Position numbers and translations under genes: made by a program. Positions 1 to 6,590 of a stretch of DNA of 16,483 nucleotides are shown here, piece after piece; within the stretch, counting starts at the first letter, position 1; every line of letters starts with the position of its first letter. Location of the stretch: contig CAYMSH010000109.1 of NCBI GenBank assembly GCA_964392945.1, positions 1-16,483 on the forward strand, written 5' to 3'. Source of the DNA: BS750m-G57 sp964392945 (GTDB lineage: Bacteria > Planctomycetota > Phycisphaerae > SM23-33). The notes under the pieces were generated by a model, which did no database searches, had not been told where the DNA came from, and saw only the letters and a list, made by a program, of their open reading frames with translations.

Positions 1-477
1 CTTGTTGTTTCTTCCGACCTCGACAGACCCCGCCGAGGCCTACTCCAAGTCGATTCTCTACACTGAGATCGACCGCATCATTGTCATTTGAGTTTTGGTT
101 ACACGCTAACTTGCAGACCTTGTTCCTGTCTCTCCTTGTCCTGTTCTGTAGTCGCCCTCGATGCCCAGGCCCGTGCCTTGGGTGGATGTAACCAATTCTT
201 ATGACTGTGTTTATGTTCTGGATGTTCCTCTGTGTTTTCCGCTCCGGCCGGGCGCGCAACCCAACTGCTCAGGGCACGCGACTTGTTAACCGCATATCGC
301 TATGCGCGTAGCAATACCCTTCTGGAAAACCCTAGAATCTAAGAATCTCACTTTCTTGCGACAGGAAAGAACACAGCGAGCGTTCTTACCCTCAACTTAG
401 AATCCGGCGGGCTCGCGCCGGACCTCTCCTTGCTTCAGTCCCAAACTTATTATGTCATGGTCCCGAAACCATTAAAA
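1..477 (-). ncRNA. Structured 5' leader RNA, copy 1 (of an off-window gene)
   Basis: This is a non-coding stretch, read on the minus strand, that closely matches 2793-3268. From 5' to 3' on the RNA it holds a CCGGCG/CGCCGG hairpin (403-422), an AAGAAC/GTTCTT hairpin (367-387) inside 39 bases identical to the other copy (356-394), a 48-nt three-way junction (272-319), a conserved GC-rich block (about 243-265), a long-range TGGTTAC/GTAACCA pairing (96-102 with 188-194) enclosing a Pro-free CCCA/TGGG hairpin, an imperfect hairpin around 51-74, and a 5-bp CCTCG/CGAGG hairpin near 18-38. In the other copy the start codon follows this last hairpin closely, so the controlled gene should start some 15-20 bases beyond the left edge. 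No reading frame is shared by the two copies. Function as a riboswitch or leader is inferred, not shown. Confidence 0.55.
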
Positions 478-483
478 GATGAT

Positions 484-511
484 AACATAACATGGAATCG
501 GGCTATGTCAA
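484..511 (-). promoter_or_regulatory. Sigma70-like promoter of leader copy 1
   Basis: On the minus strand TTGACA (506-511) is followed after 16 bases by TATGTT (484-489). An alternative -10, TGTTAT, sits two bases further on. The same arrangement, with the surrounding CATGTTAT context, occurs in front of the second leader copy at 3275-3302, so it is conserved between copies. Transcription would start near 477. Confidence 0.6.
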
Positions 512-871
512 GAGAAACCCCTATTGTATGGGTGAGATTAGATATGCTGTATTCGCTGCCAGGTGAGTGGCTTGTGTGTTAGTTATGGCGGGATAAGTAT
601 TTCCGTATGTCCGTTATTTCATACGAACACAAGGGGGAATAGGGTGTTTTAATTTGTTTTTTCACTCCGGGCCTCTTTCTTGGGGATCGGAAACCTGCTT
701 TGCGTGAGGCAGTTATGCAGCGTTGTCCTTACGCCCGGGACATGCGTAGGCATGGTCCGAGGCGCGTACAGGCCGAATCGATCGGGGCGCAGCAATCGGG
801 CGCGCCCAGAAGGGCACGCCGGTTGAATTGAGTTTGCAGTCAGTATCGCTTACTGCTGAAAACTAAAACTA
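512..871. other. Intergenic stretch without a recognisable gene
   Basis: About 360 bases separate the stop codon of the 244-residue PEP-CTERM gene from the leader promoter. I see no credible coding region. On the minus strand a hairpin at 801-818 (CGTGCCC, loop TTCT, GGGCGCG, with one G-T pair) could end or protect the PEP-CTERM transcript, but no T-run follows it, so it is not a classical intrinsic terminator. The part at 512-660 is A+T-richer than its surroundings. Confidence 0.5.
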
Positions 872-1606
872 CTACGCCTTGCGACGCCGACGCTTCAGCA
901 TCGCCAGTCCGCCGAGGGCCAGCAGACTCATCGTCGCCGGTTCGGGAGTTCCGACAAAGGCCTGGCTAAAGTCGGTGGAAACTGTCAGATTGTCCACGGT
1001 AAGAACTCCGTTTGTACCCAATCTCAATTGCGTGAACTGACTGGGCAGCCAGCTGCCGTTAACATCAACTGTTGCATCCGGGGCAGCCTCGGTGCTGTTG
1101 TCCACCCAGAAGCGGATCCGATCCTGGCCACCGGCCCCGCCGCCGAAATCGATCTGGGTCACCATGCGGTGCGCAGATGTATCGATAGAGACGTTACCCA
1201 GGTATATCGAGCCTTGCACCGGATCGCTTACCTCGCCGCCATAAAAGCTCTGATTGAATGGGTGTCCCATGAAAAGCTCTTCTGAACCGCCGTTGAACAG
1301 CGAGACTCCCGCCCATGTGTCGGAACTTCGGGTGAAGTCGAACCCAACATAAAGCGGATCGTTTGAGTCCAGAATACTGGACTCAAATGGCCGAAACGAG
1401 GTGCCTCCCCAGGAGACAGTATATCCGGACGCACCCAGGGAGCCGCCTGTCCAGGAACTGCCGGCAGCCCAGCCCGTTCCCGATCCGGAGGAGCTGAAAT
1501 CATCAAATGCGAGGACGTCTGCATTTGCTGAAGACGCTAGAAGAAAACTCATCGCCATAACGACAAGCAATCCCAATAGTAGTTTTGTCTTCTTCTTCAC
1601 TTTCAT
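872..1606 (-). CDS. PEP-CTERM secreted protein, 244 aa
   Basis: This is a secreted protein of unknown specific function. Residues 1-29 form a signal peptide (KVKKKTK, a hydrophobic core, then ASSANA before D30). The body is rich in Gly, Ser, Trp and Phe, with FDDF, GYTVSWGG and DRIRFWVDN segments. This suggests a beta-sandwich of the LamG/concanavalin type, but I cannot name a family with confidence. The tail from residue 221 is a PEP-CTERM sorting signal: PEP, a short hydrophobic span, then KRRRRKA. By family knowledge such tails are processed by an exosortase. The ATG is supported by AAAGGAC about 5 bases upstream. Only 34 bases separate it from the kelch PEP-CTERM gene, so the two are probably one transcript under the leader at 2793-3268. 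The stop codon is TAG. Confidence 0.88.
   Translation of the reverse strand: MKVKKKTKLLLGLLVVMAMSFLLASSANADVLAFDDFSSSGSGTGWAAGSSWTGGSLGASGYTVSWGGTSFRPFESSILDSNDPLYVGFDFTRSSDTWAGVSLFNGGSEELFMGHPFNQSFYGGEVSDPVQGSIYLGNVSIDTSAHRMVTQIDFGGGAGGQDRIRFWVDNSTEAAPDATVDVNGSWLPSQFTQLRLGTNGVLTVDNLTVSTDFSQAFVGTPEPATMSLLALGGLAMLKRRRRKA
875..949 (-). repeat. PEP-CTERM coding module, copy A
   Basis: The 75 bases coding for the 25-residue sorting tail match 1644-1718 with eight differences, only one of which changes a residue (Met in this copy, Thr in the other). The match stops at the start of the tail; the protein bodies are unrelated. Confidence 0.8.
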
Positions 1607-1640
1607 AATTGTCCTTTCATATGCGTTCGGTTCGGCGCGA

Positions 1641-2792
1641 TTACGCCTTGCGACGACGGCGTTTCAGCGTCGCCAATCCGCCGAGAGCCAGCAGACTCAT
1701 CGTTGCCGGTTCGGGGGTGCTGTAGATGTCCACTTGTGGACCATAGCTGGGGGCGCCTCCGGCAAAGAAGGCCTGGTCGCCCACCACCGTCGCCATTCCC
1801 CCCACGTGGGAGACCGAAGGCGGCAGCGCTGATCCGAAATCAACCGTGGACCATTCGCTGCCCGCAGGTTGAGACGGGTCAAACACGTCCACGATTGTCG
1901 TGTAGGGGTACCCATGTCCGAATAACGCCAATCCACCTACGCTAACCGCTTGCAGGCCGCGCCGTCCTTCGTCCAGCGCCGCCGTAGACCACGTATTTGT
2001 GCTGGAGTCATAGATGTCCACGACACTGCTGTTCGGAGATCCGCCGGCGAAGAAGGCCAGATCGCCGAGTGATGTTGCAGTACCGTTGTCCCTCGCCGTC
2101 GAGAGGTTGGCCGTGGACCACGTATCTGTTGTTGAATTGTAGATGTCGACCACACTGGAGTAGTTCGCAGGTCCCCGGCCGCCGGCGAAGATGGCCAGAT
2201 CTCCAACTGTGGTGGCCATTCCCCTGCCACGCGCCACCGAGAGGTTGGCCGTGGACCACGTATTCGTACTCGAATTGTAAATATCCACAATAGTGGTCCC
2301 GCTGGTTGTGTTGGTGGTCGTGTTGCCGCCGGCGAACATCGCCAAGTCGCCAACGCTGGTGGCCATTATGTTTATGCGCGCCGACGTGAGGGTGGTGCTG
2401 GACCACGTGTTTGTGCTCGAATTGTAGATGTCCACGGTATTCAGAACGCCGCCGGCATTATATCCGCCGGCGAACAGAGCATAGTCGCCGACGCTCGTTG
2501 CGGCCAGTTCCAATCGGCCTACCGACAGGGCGGCCGTGGACCACGTGGTCGTACCGGGGTCGTAGATATCCACCGTGTTGTGGTATACGCCGGGTGATAC
2601 GCCTCCGGCGAAGAAGGCCCTGCCGCCCACCGTCGTCGCCGCTCCATCTCCGCGCCCCGCTGAAAGTGCCGTGGTGGAGTGAGTTATGTTGGCGGCGTCG
2701 GTCTGGACGGCGAAGATTGTCATCGCCAATCCAACCAATAGTATCGTGCTAACCAAACGTCTCGTTGATCTGGGTCTTATGCATTTGTCCAT
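1641..2792 (-). CDS. Seven-bladed kelch-type PEP-CTERM protein, 383 aa
   Basis: This is an extracellular beta-propeller protein of unknown ligand. Residues 1-34 form a signal peptide (basic start, hydrophobic TILLVGLAMTIFAV, then TDAA). Residues of about 38-358 hold seven kelch-like repeats, each of the form AT-x-VGD-x-A-x-FAGG ... VDIY ... TWST; blade six is the most divergent (AVSVGGLALFGHG). Seven repeats would make a closed propeller. PEP at residues 360-362 opens the sorting tail, whose last 25 residues differ from those of the downstream 244-aa protein at one position. The ATG has an AAGGGA ribosome binding site about 8 bases upstream. The gene lies behind a roughly 475-nt structured leader and is followed after 34 bases by the other PEP-CTERM gene. 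Kelch propellers usually bind glycans or proteins, or act as galactose-oxidase-type enzymes. No catalytic signature is visible here, so binding is the safer guess. Confidence 0.9.
   Translation of the reverse strand: MDKCIRPRSTRRLVSTILLVGLAMTIFAVQTDAANITHSTTALSAGRGDGAATTVGGRAFFAGGVSPGVYHNTVDIYDPGTTTWSTAALSVGRLELAATSVGDYALFAGGYNAGGVLNTVDIYNSSTNTWSSTTLTSARINIMATSVGDLAMFAGGNTTTNTTSGTTIVDIYNSSTNTWSTANLSVARGRGMATTVGDLAIFAGGRGPANYSSVVDIYNSTTDTWSTANLSTARDNGTATSLGDLAFFAGGSPNSSVVDIYDSSTNTWSTAALDEGRRGLQAVSVGGLALFGHGYPYTTIVDVFDPSQPAGSEWSTVDFGSALPPSVSHVGGMATVVGDQAFFAGGAPSYGPQVDIYSTPEPATMSLLALGGLATLKRRRRKA
1644..1718 (-). repeat. PEP-CTERM coding module, copy B
   Basis: Partner of 875-949. Seven of the eight base differences are silent, which points to selection on the peptide rather than a very recent copy. 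Confidence 0.8.
1730..2660 (-). repeat. Kelch blade repeats visible at DNA level
   Basis: Blade-length repeats of roughly 140-150 bases recur within the kelch gene. The clearest shared block is the 'gaggttggccgtggaccacg' segment at about 2101 and 2241; related forms of 'gtggaccacgt' occur in five or more blades. The central blades are closest to each other, consistent with expansion from the middle. Confidence 0.7.
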
Positions 2793-3268
2793 CGTAAGGT
2801 CCCTTCATTCTTCTGTGTTTCTTCCGACCTCGACAGGCTCAGTCGAGGCCCATGTAAGCCGATTCTCTACACTGAGATCGACTGTGCTTTTGCTACTGGC
2901 GCTGGTTACACGCTTGCTTGTGAGTCCAGTCGGAGTTTCTCCTGTTTCGTGTTATCTCAAATGCCCAAGCTGGCGCCTGGGATGCATGTAACCGTATGTA
3001 AAATATGCACTTCAACTCTGAGTTATTCCTGAGAGTCGGTGTCCCGGCCGGGCGCGTAACCCAACCATCCAGGGTATGCGGATTGTCAAGACCGCATCGC
3101 AATATGCATAGCGATACCCTGCTCGAAAACCGGAAAACTCACTTAATTGCGACAGGAAAGAACACAGCGAGCGTTCTTACCCTCATCTACGAATCCGGCG
3201 GGCTCACGCCGGGTCCGTCTCTGCTTCAGCGGCCAAGCGAATCAACACTTCGCTCTAAAGTAGGACAA
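2793..3268 (-). ncRNA. Structured 5' leader RNA, copy 2 (of the kelch PEP-CTERM gene)
   Basis: This is the leader between the promoter at 3275-3302 and the ATG at 2792. It carries, from its 5' end, a CCGGCG/CGCCGG hairpin (3194-3213), an AAGAAC/GTTCTT hairpin with a 9-nt loop (3158-3178) inside 39 bases identical to copy 1 (3147-3185), a 48-nt three-way junction closed by GGGTAT/ATACCC (3072-3119), the conserved block at about 3042-3065, a TGGTTAC/GTAACC long-range pairing (2903-2909 with 2988-2993), and near the ribosome binding site a perfect 7-bp CCTCGAC/GTCGAGG hairpin (about 2828-2848). Differences from copy 1 fall mostly in loops or keep pairing. A 69-codon frame on this strand is not kept in copy 1. 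A cis-regulatory RNA is the best reading; the ligand or signal is unknown. Confidence 0.58.
3072..3119 (-). promoter_or_regulatory. Three-way junction inside leader copy 2
   Basis: P1 is GGGTAT with ATACCC, P2 is a CGC/GCG-based hairpin and P3 is GCGG/CCGC with a 10-nt loop containing TTGACAA. The matching segment in copy 1 (272-319) has the same total length. There P1 becomes GGGTA/TGCCC (a T-G pair replaces T-A), P2 is TTGCTA/TAGCGA, and P3 keeps GCGG/TCGC with TTAACAA in the loop. Confidence 0.55.
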
Positions 3269-3274
3269 GCGGTC

Positions 3275-3302
3275 ATTATAACATGACTTTGGCTTATGCC
3301 AA
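3275..3302 (-). promoter_or_regulatory. Sigma70-like promoter of leader copy 2 / PEP-CTERM genes
   Basis: On the minus strand TTGGCA (3297-3302) is followed after 16 bases by a perfect TATAAT (3275-3280). The spacing and the CATGTTAT context match the promoter at 484-511. The start of transcription should be near 3268, which gives a leader of about 475 nt. Confidence 0.65.
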
Positions 3303-3568
3303 AGAGACATCCTACTAGAAGAGTGGTATAAATTCTACCCGAGTCAGTCGCCATGGTGGGCGACGCGTGTTAAGTGATACCCCTTCAGGTGTTAGCGATC
3401 TTAGGTATTGCGCAGTGAACCGATGATATTTAATCGGAAAGGGTAAATAGCTCCGTTTATGGCATCTGCGGTTAGTGGCCTTTGGTGTTCTTAAGCACTT
3501 CTGTGATGAACAGCGGATCACACAGAATGGCTCTCCACAGTATTCGATTTCGACAAGGGCTGCGGCGT
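3303..3568. other. Intergenic stretch downstream of rdhC
   Basis: This separates the stop of rdhC from the promoter of the PEP-CTERM transcript. A perfect 6-bp hairpin GTCGCC/GGCGAC lies at 3347-3364 and could serve as the 3' end of the rdh transcript, but no T-run follows it on the minus strand. An 85-codon frame beginning with GTG at 3572 overlaps the rdhC stop; I do not regard it as a gene. Confidence 0.45.
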
Positions 3569-4756
3569 TCACGCCTTAGTGTTCGGACGCTTGGTCAACG
3601 TGTCTTTGCCCCATAACCGCCACATGCGGATGTAGTCGCTGACGGCGCGAATTGGGCAGAGAAAGTTGCACCACGGGCGTAACATGAACATTGACACGAT
3701 CAGCACAACTCCCAGCAGGGCGAATTGCGCAACGGTCCCTATCAGCGTGAAGAACGTTCCGAATACTTCGTAGTCGAAACGCGCTGGATTTCGGAAGAGA
3801 AGCGCAGTAATGATCGCGGTCAATGCGAGCATCCGCTGGATCCAGCGAAGGAGCGAGCTGAAGCGGTGGGGGAGTGAGAGTTCGGTTTTCGAAGCGGCTT
3901 TAAGAACGTCCTGGGCGGCTCCGAACGGGCAGACGCATTGGAAGTATGTGTTCTTGTTGGCCAGGATCAGCGGGCCGAAGACCCCCACGATCAGGAGATA
4001 CCAGTAGATACTCACCCGCCAGTTAAACCAATATCCCAGCAGGAAGGAGTTCAGGTTCATAATCGACAGTGGAATAGTCAACACGAAACCTATCAGCGCC
4101 AGTCCCGCCAGACGGGTTATCCATCGCATGACTGTTCGGGCTTTGGGCCTGGCGGTCAGCGGTTTTGAGTACGTTACGAAACCAACTGCGAATAGCAGTA
4201 TAAGGATGAGTTCCGGAAGCCCGGTTTCGATCTCTCCGATCTCGCTGCGATAGACTTCGATCCCCAATCCTTCGGCCGCCGCTCGTTCGGTTCCTCGCCG
4301 CAACGATGTCGCCAGCGCCTTAAGCGATACCGTGGCTCCTGACACGGCGTCCATGTCGGATCCCAGAGTGAAGGGGTCGCTGCAACTCTTTCCGACTAAC
4401 TGTTTGATGTAGTTGTCGATCTTGATCCTGTCGAAGAAGGCGAGCGTCTCTTTGTGGTCTGCGACAGACGCTCCAGCCAGATTCCCCGACATATCGAGCC
4501 CGACCGCCACCCGCATGGGCCCGCCGTATCCATTTACCTGGACCACTGCAACGTAACCGGCTATGGGAGAGCCCTCTGTCTTCGGGCCGTATCCGGCGTA
4601 AACTCGATCTGCATGCGGCTTGAACTCGGATGCCTGCGGCAGGGCTCGCTGCAGCGGGATGCTCAAGTCGGTTTGGGGTCCTCTGGCCCCGATCACCCAC
4701 GCCGCTGCGATCGCTCCCAGCGCCAGGACGCCGGCGATACGCTCAAGCTTCTTCAT
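3569..4756 (-). CDS. rdhC: RdhC-like / NosR-like FMN-binding membrane protein
   Basis: This membrane flavoprotein is expected to help electron transfer to, or maturation of, the reductive dehalogenase encoded upstream. Its 395 residues fit the family. Residues 1-24 form a membrane anchor. Residues of about 50-165 form the extracytoplasmic FMN-binding domain with the SGAT motif at 139-142, whose Thr carries covalent FMN in relatives. Membrane spans follow at about 181-197, 213-235, 247-266, 308-322 and 338-359. Two polyferredoxin-like cysteine motifs are present, CVCP at 274-277 and CNFLCP at 363-368. The first is C-x-C-P where relatives usually have C-x3-C-P (see findings). The ATG overlaps the end of rdhB by 14 bases, so the genes are translationally coupled. 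The related NosR/NirI family is the alternative, but gene order favours RdhC. Confidence 0.85.
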   Translation of the reverse strand: MKKLERIAGVLALGAIAAAWVIGARGPQTDLSIPLQRALPQASEFKPHADRVYAGYGPKTEGSPIAGYVAVVQVNGYGGPMRVAVGLDMSGNLAGASVADHKETLAFFDRIKIDNYIKQLVGKSCSDPFTLGSDMDAVSGATVSLKALATSLRRGTERAAAEGLGIEVYRSEIGEIETGLPELILILLFAVGFVTYSKPLTARPKARTVMRWITRLAGLALIGFVLTIPLSIMNLNSFLLGYWFNWRVSIYWYLLIVGVFGPLILANKNTYFQCVCPFGAAQDVLKAASKTELSLPHRFSSLLRWIQRMLALTAIITALLFRNPARFDYEVFGTFFTLIGTVAQFALLGVVLIVSMFMLRPWCNFLCPIRAVSDYIRMWRLWGKDTLTKRPNTKA

Positions 4757-5078
4757 CGCCAGAGATGTCCCTTGTTTTCAGGTTCGTTCCGGCCCGGCCG
4801 ATCTGGAGCAGACGCCAGACCGCGGCCCCGACGATAACGCACGCTACGGAGAATATGATCCCGCCTTTTTTCGCCGCGACGAGTTCGTTCTCGCCGATGC
4901 TTGTCCCTATGAACGCTATCGTGAATCCGCACATAAGCATCCACAATATCACTGCGAGCCATTTCCAGATCGGCATCGGCGTGCGGCGGTCCTCCATCCA
5001 GACCTTCAGCCCGATCATCGCCAGGACGAACAGGGCGCCTTCGGCGAACCAGAATGCTCCGCTGGTGAAGAACCACAT
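4743..5078 (-). CDS. rdhB: RdhB-like reductive dehalogenase membrane anchor, 111 aa
   Basis: This small integral membrane protein is thought to anchor the exported dehalogenase to the outer face of the cytoplasmic membrane. Three spans are visible at residues of about 5-24, 37-58 and 72-92, with a GENELVAAKKGG segment between spans two and three that resembles the conserved acidic loop of RdhB proteins. The tail of about 19 residues is hydrophilic. The gene begins one base after the TAG of rdhA (TAG-C-ATG), with AGGAG 11 bases upstream, and overlaps rdhC. Small anchors diverge quickly, so the call leans on topology and its place between rdhA and rdhC. Confidence 0.8.
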   Translation of the reverse strand: MWFFTSGAFWFAEGALFVLAMIGLKVWMEDRRTPMPIWKWLAVILWMLMCGFTIAFIGTSIGENELVAAKKGGIIFSVACVIVGAAVWRLLQIGRAGTNLKTRDISGDEEA

Positions 5079-5079
5079 G

Positions 5080-6528
5080 CTAATCGCTGCTCCTGGTTGT
5101 AGGTTTCTCGGGATCGGGGATGTCTATAAAATCGTCGGTTTTCAGCCACCAGGGAATGGGGCGGTACGACGCGTTTTCGCCGCCCAGAGACGGCATGTAG
5201 TATTTCTGAGGATCCTTGCCGGGGTAAAACTGTTCCTGCATTTTCGCCAGTGCGATGTCCGCCAGGCCCGTGGGATCGTGCATCGATGCGTGCAGTGCGG
5301 TCTTGTGCAGCCAGTTTGATTTTCGCGTGTAGGGGCAGACAGCCACGCAGAGGCGGCAGCCGGTGTTTCCCAGTTTCGATGACCAGAAATTACTGCACTT
5401 GGACGAGTGCAACGCGTATCGTTTGTAGCCGCGGATCGTCTCCTTGTCGCCTTTGGATATCGCTCCGGATGGGCACTGGTTGGCGCAGACCTTGCACGTC
5501 TTGCAGAAGTCCTGGATGCCGATGTCGATCGGCTTGTCGGGTTCCATCGGGATGTTTGTCGTGACGATCGAGGGGCGGAAATTGCAGCCCAGTTCCGGCG
5601 TTATCACGATCGAGTGGCGCCCCTGTTCGCCGAGTCCGGCGTCGACCATGATCGGCGGGACCATGAGATCGTACGAGCCTCCCGGAGTGTGCGGTCTGGC
5701 GGCGTAACCGAGGTTTTTAATGAACGCCGTCAGTCGGTAAGCCACGATCCTCGAGAGGGAATACGCGTCGTTGGACGTGCCGTAAGGCGGGTTGGCGTAC
5801 ATCGGATCCCACGACATCGGAACGCCGACAACGATCGCGTATTTCCAGTGCTTGGGCACCTCTATCGGCTCGTTGCGATCGAATCCTCTCCCGCCGTTCA
5901 TCGGGTACTTGTAGACCCAGTCGGGGTTGAGTTCGGCGATTCCCACGAGCGTGGAGCCGAACTGGTGCGATACTTTCTTGATCAGCCTCGATGTTCGCAC
6001 AGGGTCCTTCATTTTGTAAGGCGTGATCGATCCTCGCGGGAAGTCCCATTTGTCCGGCGGAGCGTTTACGCCTCGCGGGCCGACGGCGCCCATGGCGTTT
6101 GACCAGGCCCTGCTGAGGATGAACTCCGAGCGATACTTCTTTGTGTCGCCGGATCGTTTGGCGTGGATTTCTTTCCTGACGGTCGTGTCCAGTTCGAGAT
6201 CTTCGGGATGATCTTCGTAGTACTTGCGAACGTGCGGCGGGAAGCTGCCGAGGCCCTTTTCCGGATTGTACCGGCCCAGATAGCCCATCCGTGCGAATAT
6301 AACTTCCGTGCGACCGTCGGGGCGGCTGGTTTCGCCGACTGTCTGATAGGTCGGTTTGCTGACGGACCACTTCCGGCGGTCGAACGTCTGGAATCCGCCT
6401 TCGCGATTTGTCATGCCGGTGTACGAGGCCGGATCGCGCCCGGCTTGGAGGCCGAAGAAGTACAAACCGGCCGAGCCGGCAAGCGTTCCGCCCGCGGCGA
6501 GAGTCTTTAGAAAGCTCCTTCTGTCCAT
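5080..6528 (-). CDS. rdhA: Reductive dehalogenase catalytic subunit, Tat-exported
   Basis: A corrinoid and iron-sulfur enzyme that in characterised relatives removes halogen from organohalides as the terminal step of anaerobic respiration. Of 482 residues, 1-30 are a Tat signal with RRSFLK at 3-8 and a hydrophobic stretch to about 26. The central part (about 180-340) is the corrinoid-binding nitroreductase-like region, including the family signature AGLGEQGR at 297-304 and the ITPELG segment just after it. Two ferredoxin-type cluster motifs follow: C342-x2-C345-x2-C348-x3-C352-P, and C378 with C391-x2-C394-x3-C398-P. All eight cluster cysteines are present, so the enzyme looks intact. It is followed directly by its anchor and an RdhC-like protein. 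The substrate cannot be read from the sequence; marine Planctomycetota homologues are mostly untested, and epoxyqueuosine reductase is excluded by the Tat signal and context. The start codon has no clear ribosome binding site (see findings). Confidence 0.93.
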   Translation of the reverse strand: MDRRSFLKTLAAGGTLAGSAGLYFFGLQAGRDPASYTGMTNREGGFQTFDRRKWSVSKPTYQTVGETSRPDGRTEVIFARMGYLGRYNPEKGLGSFPPHVRKYYEDHPEDLELDTTVRKEIHAKRSGDTKKYRSEFILSRAWSNAMGAVGPRGVNAPPDKWDFPRGSITPYKMKDPVRTSRLIKKVSHQFGSTLVGIAELNPDWVYKYPMNGGRGFDRNEPIEVPKHWKYAIVVGVPMSWDPMYANPPYGTSNDAYSLSRIVAYRLTAFIKNLGYAARPHTPGGSYDLMVPPIMVDAGLGEQGRHSIVITPELGCNFRPSIVTTNIPMEPDKPIDIGIQDFCKTCKVCANQCPSGAISKGDKETIRGYKRYALHSSKCSNFWSSKLGNTGCRLCVAVCPYTRKSNWLHKTALHASMHDPTGLADIALAKMQEQFYPGKDPQKYYMPSLGGENASYRPIPWWLKTDDFIDIPDPEKPTTRSSD

Positions 6529-6534
6529 GCGGAG

Positions 6535-6540
6535 ATTCTA
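6535..6540 (-). promoter_or_regulatory. Possible -10 element just upstream of rdhA
   Basis: TAGAAT on the minus strand ends 6 bases before the rdhA ATG. The 11-base context GGTTAGAATCT is identical to that of the strong -10 at 15685-15690. No -35 is seen 16-18 bases upstream. If used, it would give a transcript starting at or next to the ATG. Confidence 0.3.
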
Positions 6541-6590
6541 ACCTGTAGCGGTGCAAAGTACAGTATATTAACGACCCGCGCGACGTGGAG

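Noticed and set aside
1401..1832. 143-codon plus-strand frame across the gap between the two PEP-CTERM genes
   Set aside because: It runs antisense to two well-supported genes, its composition is that of an antisense shadow, and it has no ribosome binding site.
2893..3102. 69-codon minus-strand frame inside leader copy 2, as a leader peptide
   Set aside because: The frame is not kept in leader copy 1, where the same segment changes by small insertions, deletions and paired substitutions, which is RNA-like and not coding-like.
3315..3572. 85-codon GTG frame overlapping the rdhC stop, with several cysteines
   Set aside because: There is no ribosome binding site, no domain-like pattern and no ordered cysteine spacing, and the base composition resembles the intergenic region.
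5080..6528. rdhA product as an epoxyqueuosine reductase (QueG), the housekeeping relative
   Set aside because: QueG is cytosolic, lacks a Tat signal and has no anchor or RdhC neighbour. Here the Tat motif, family signature and gene order all fit a reductive dehalogenase.
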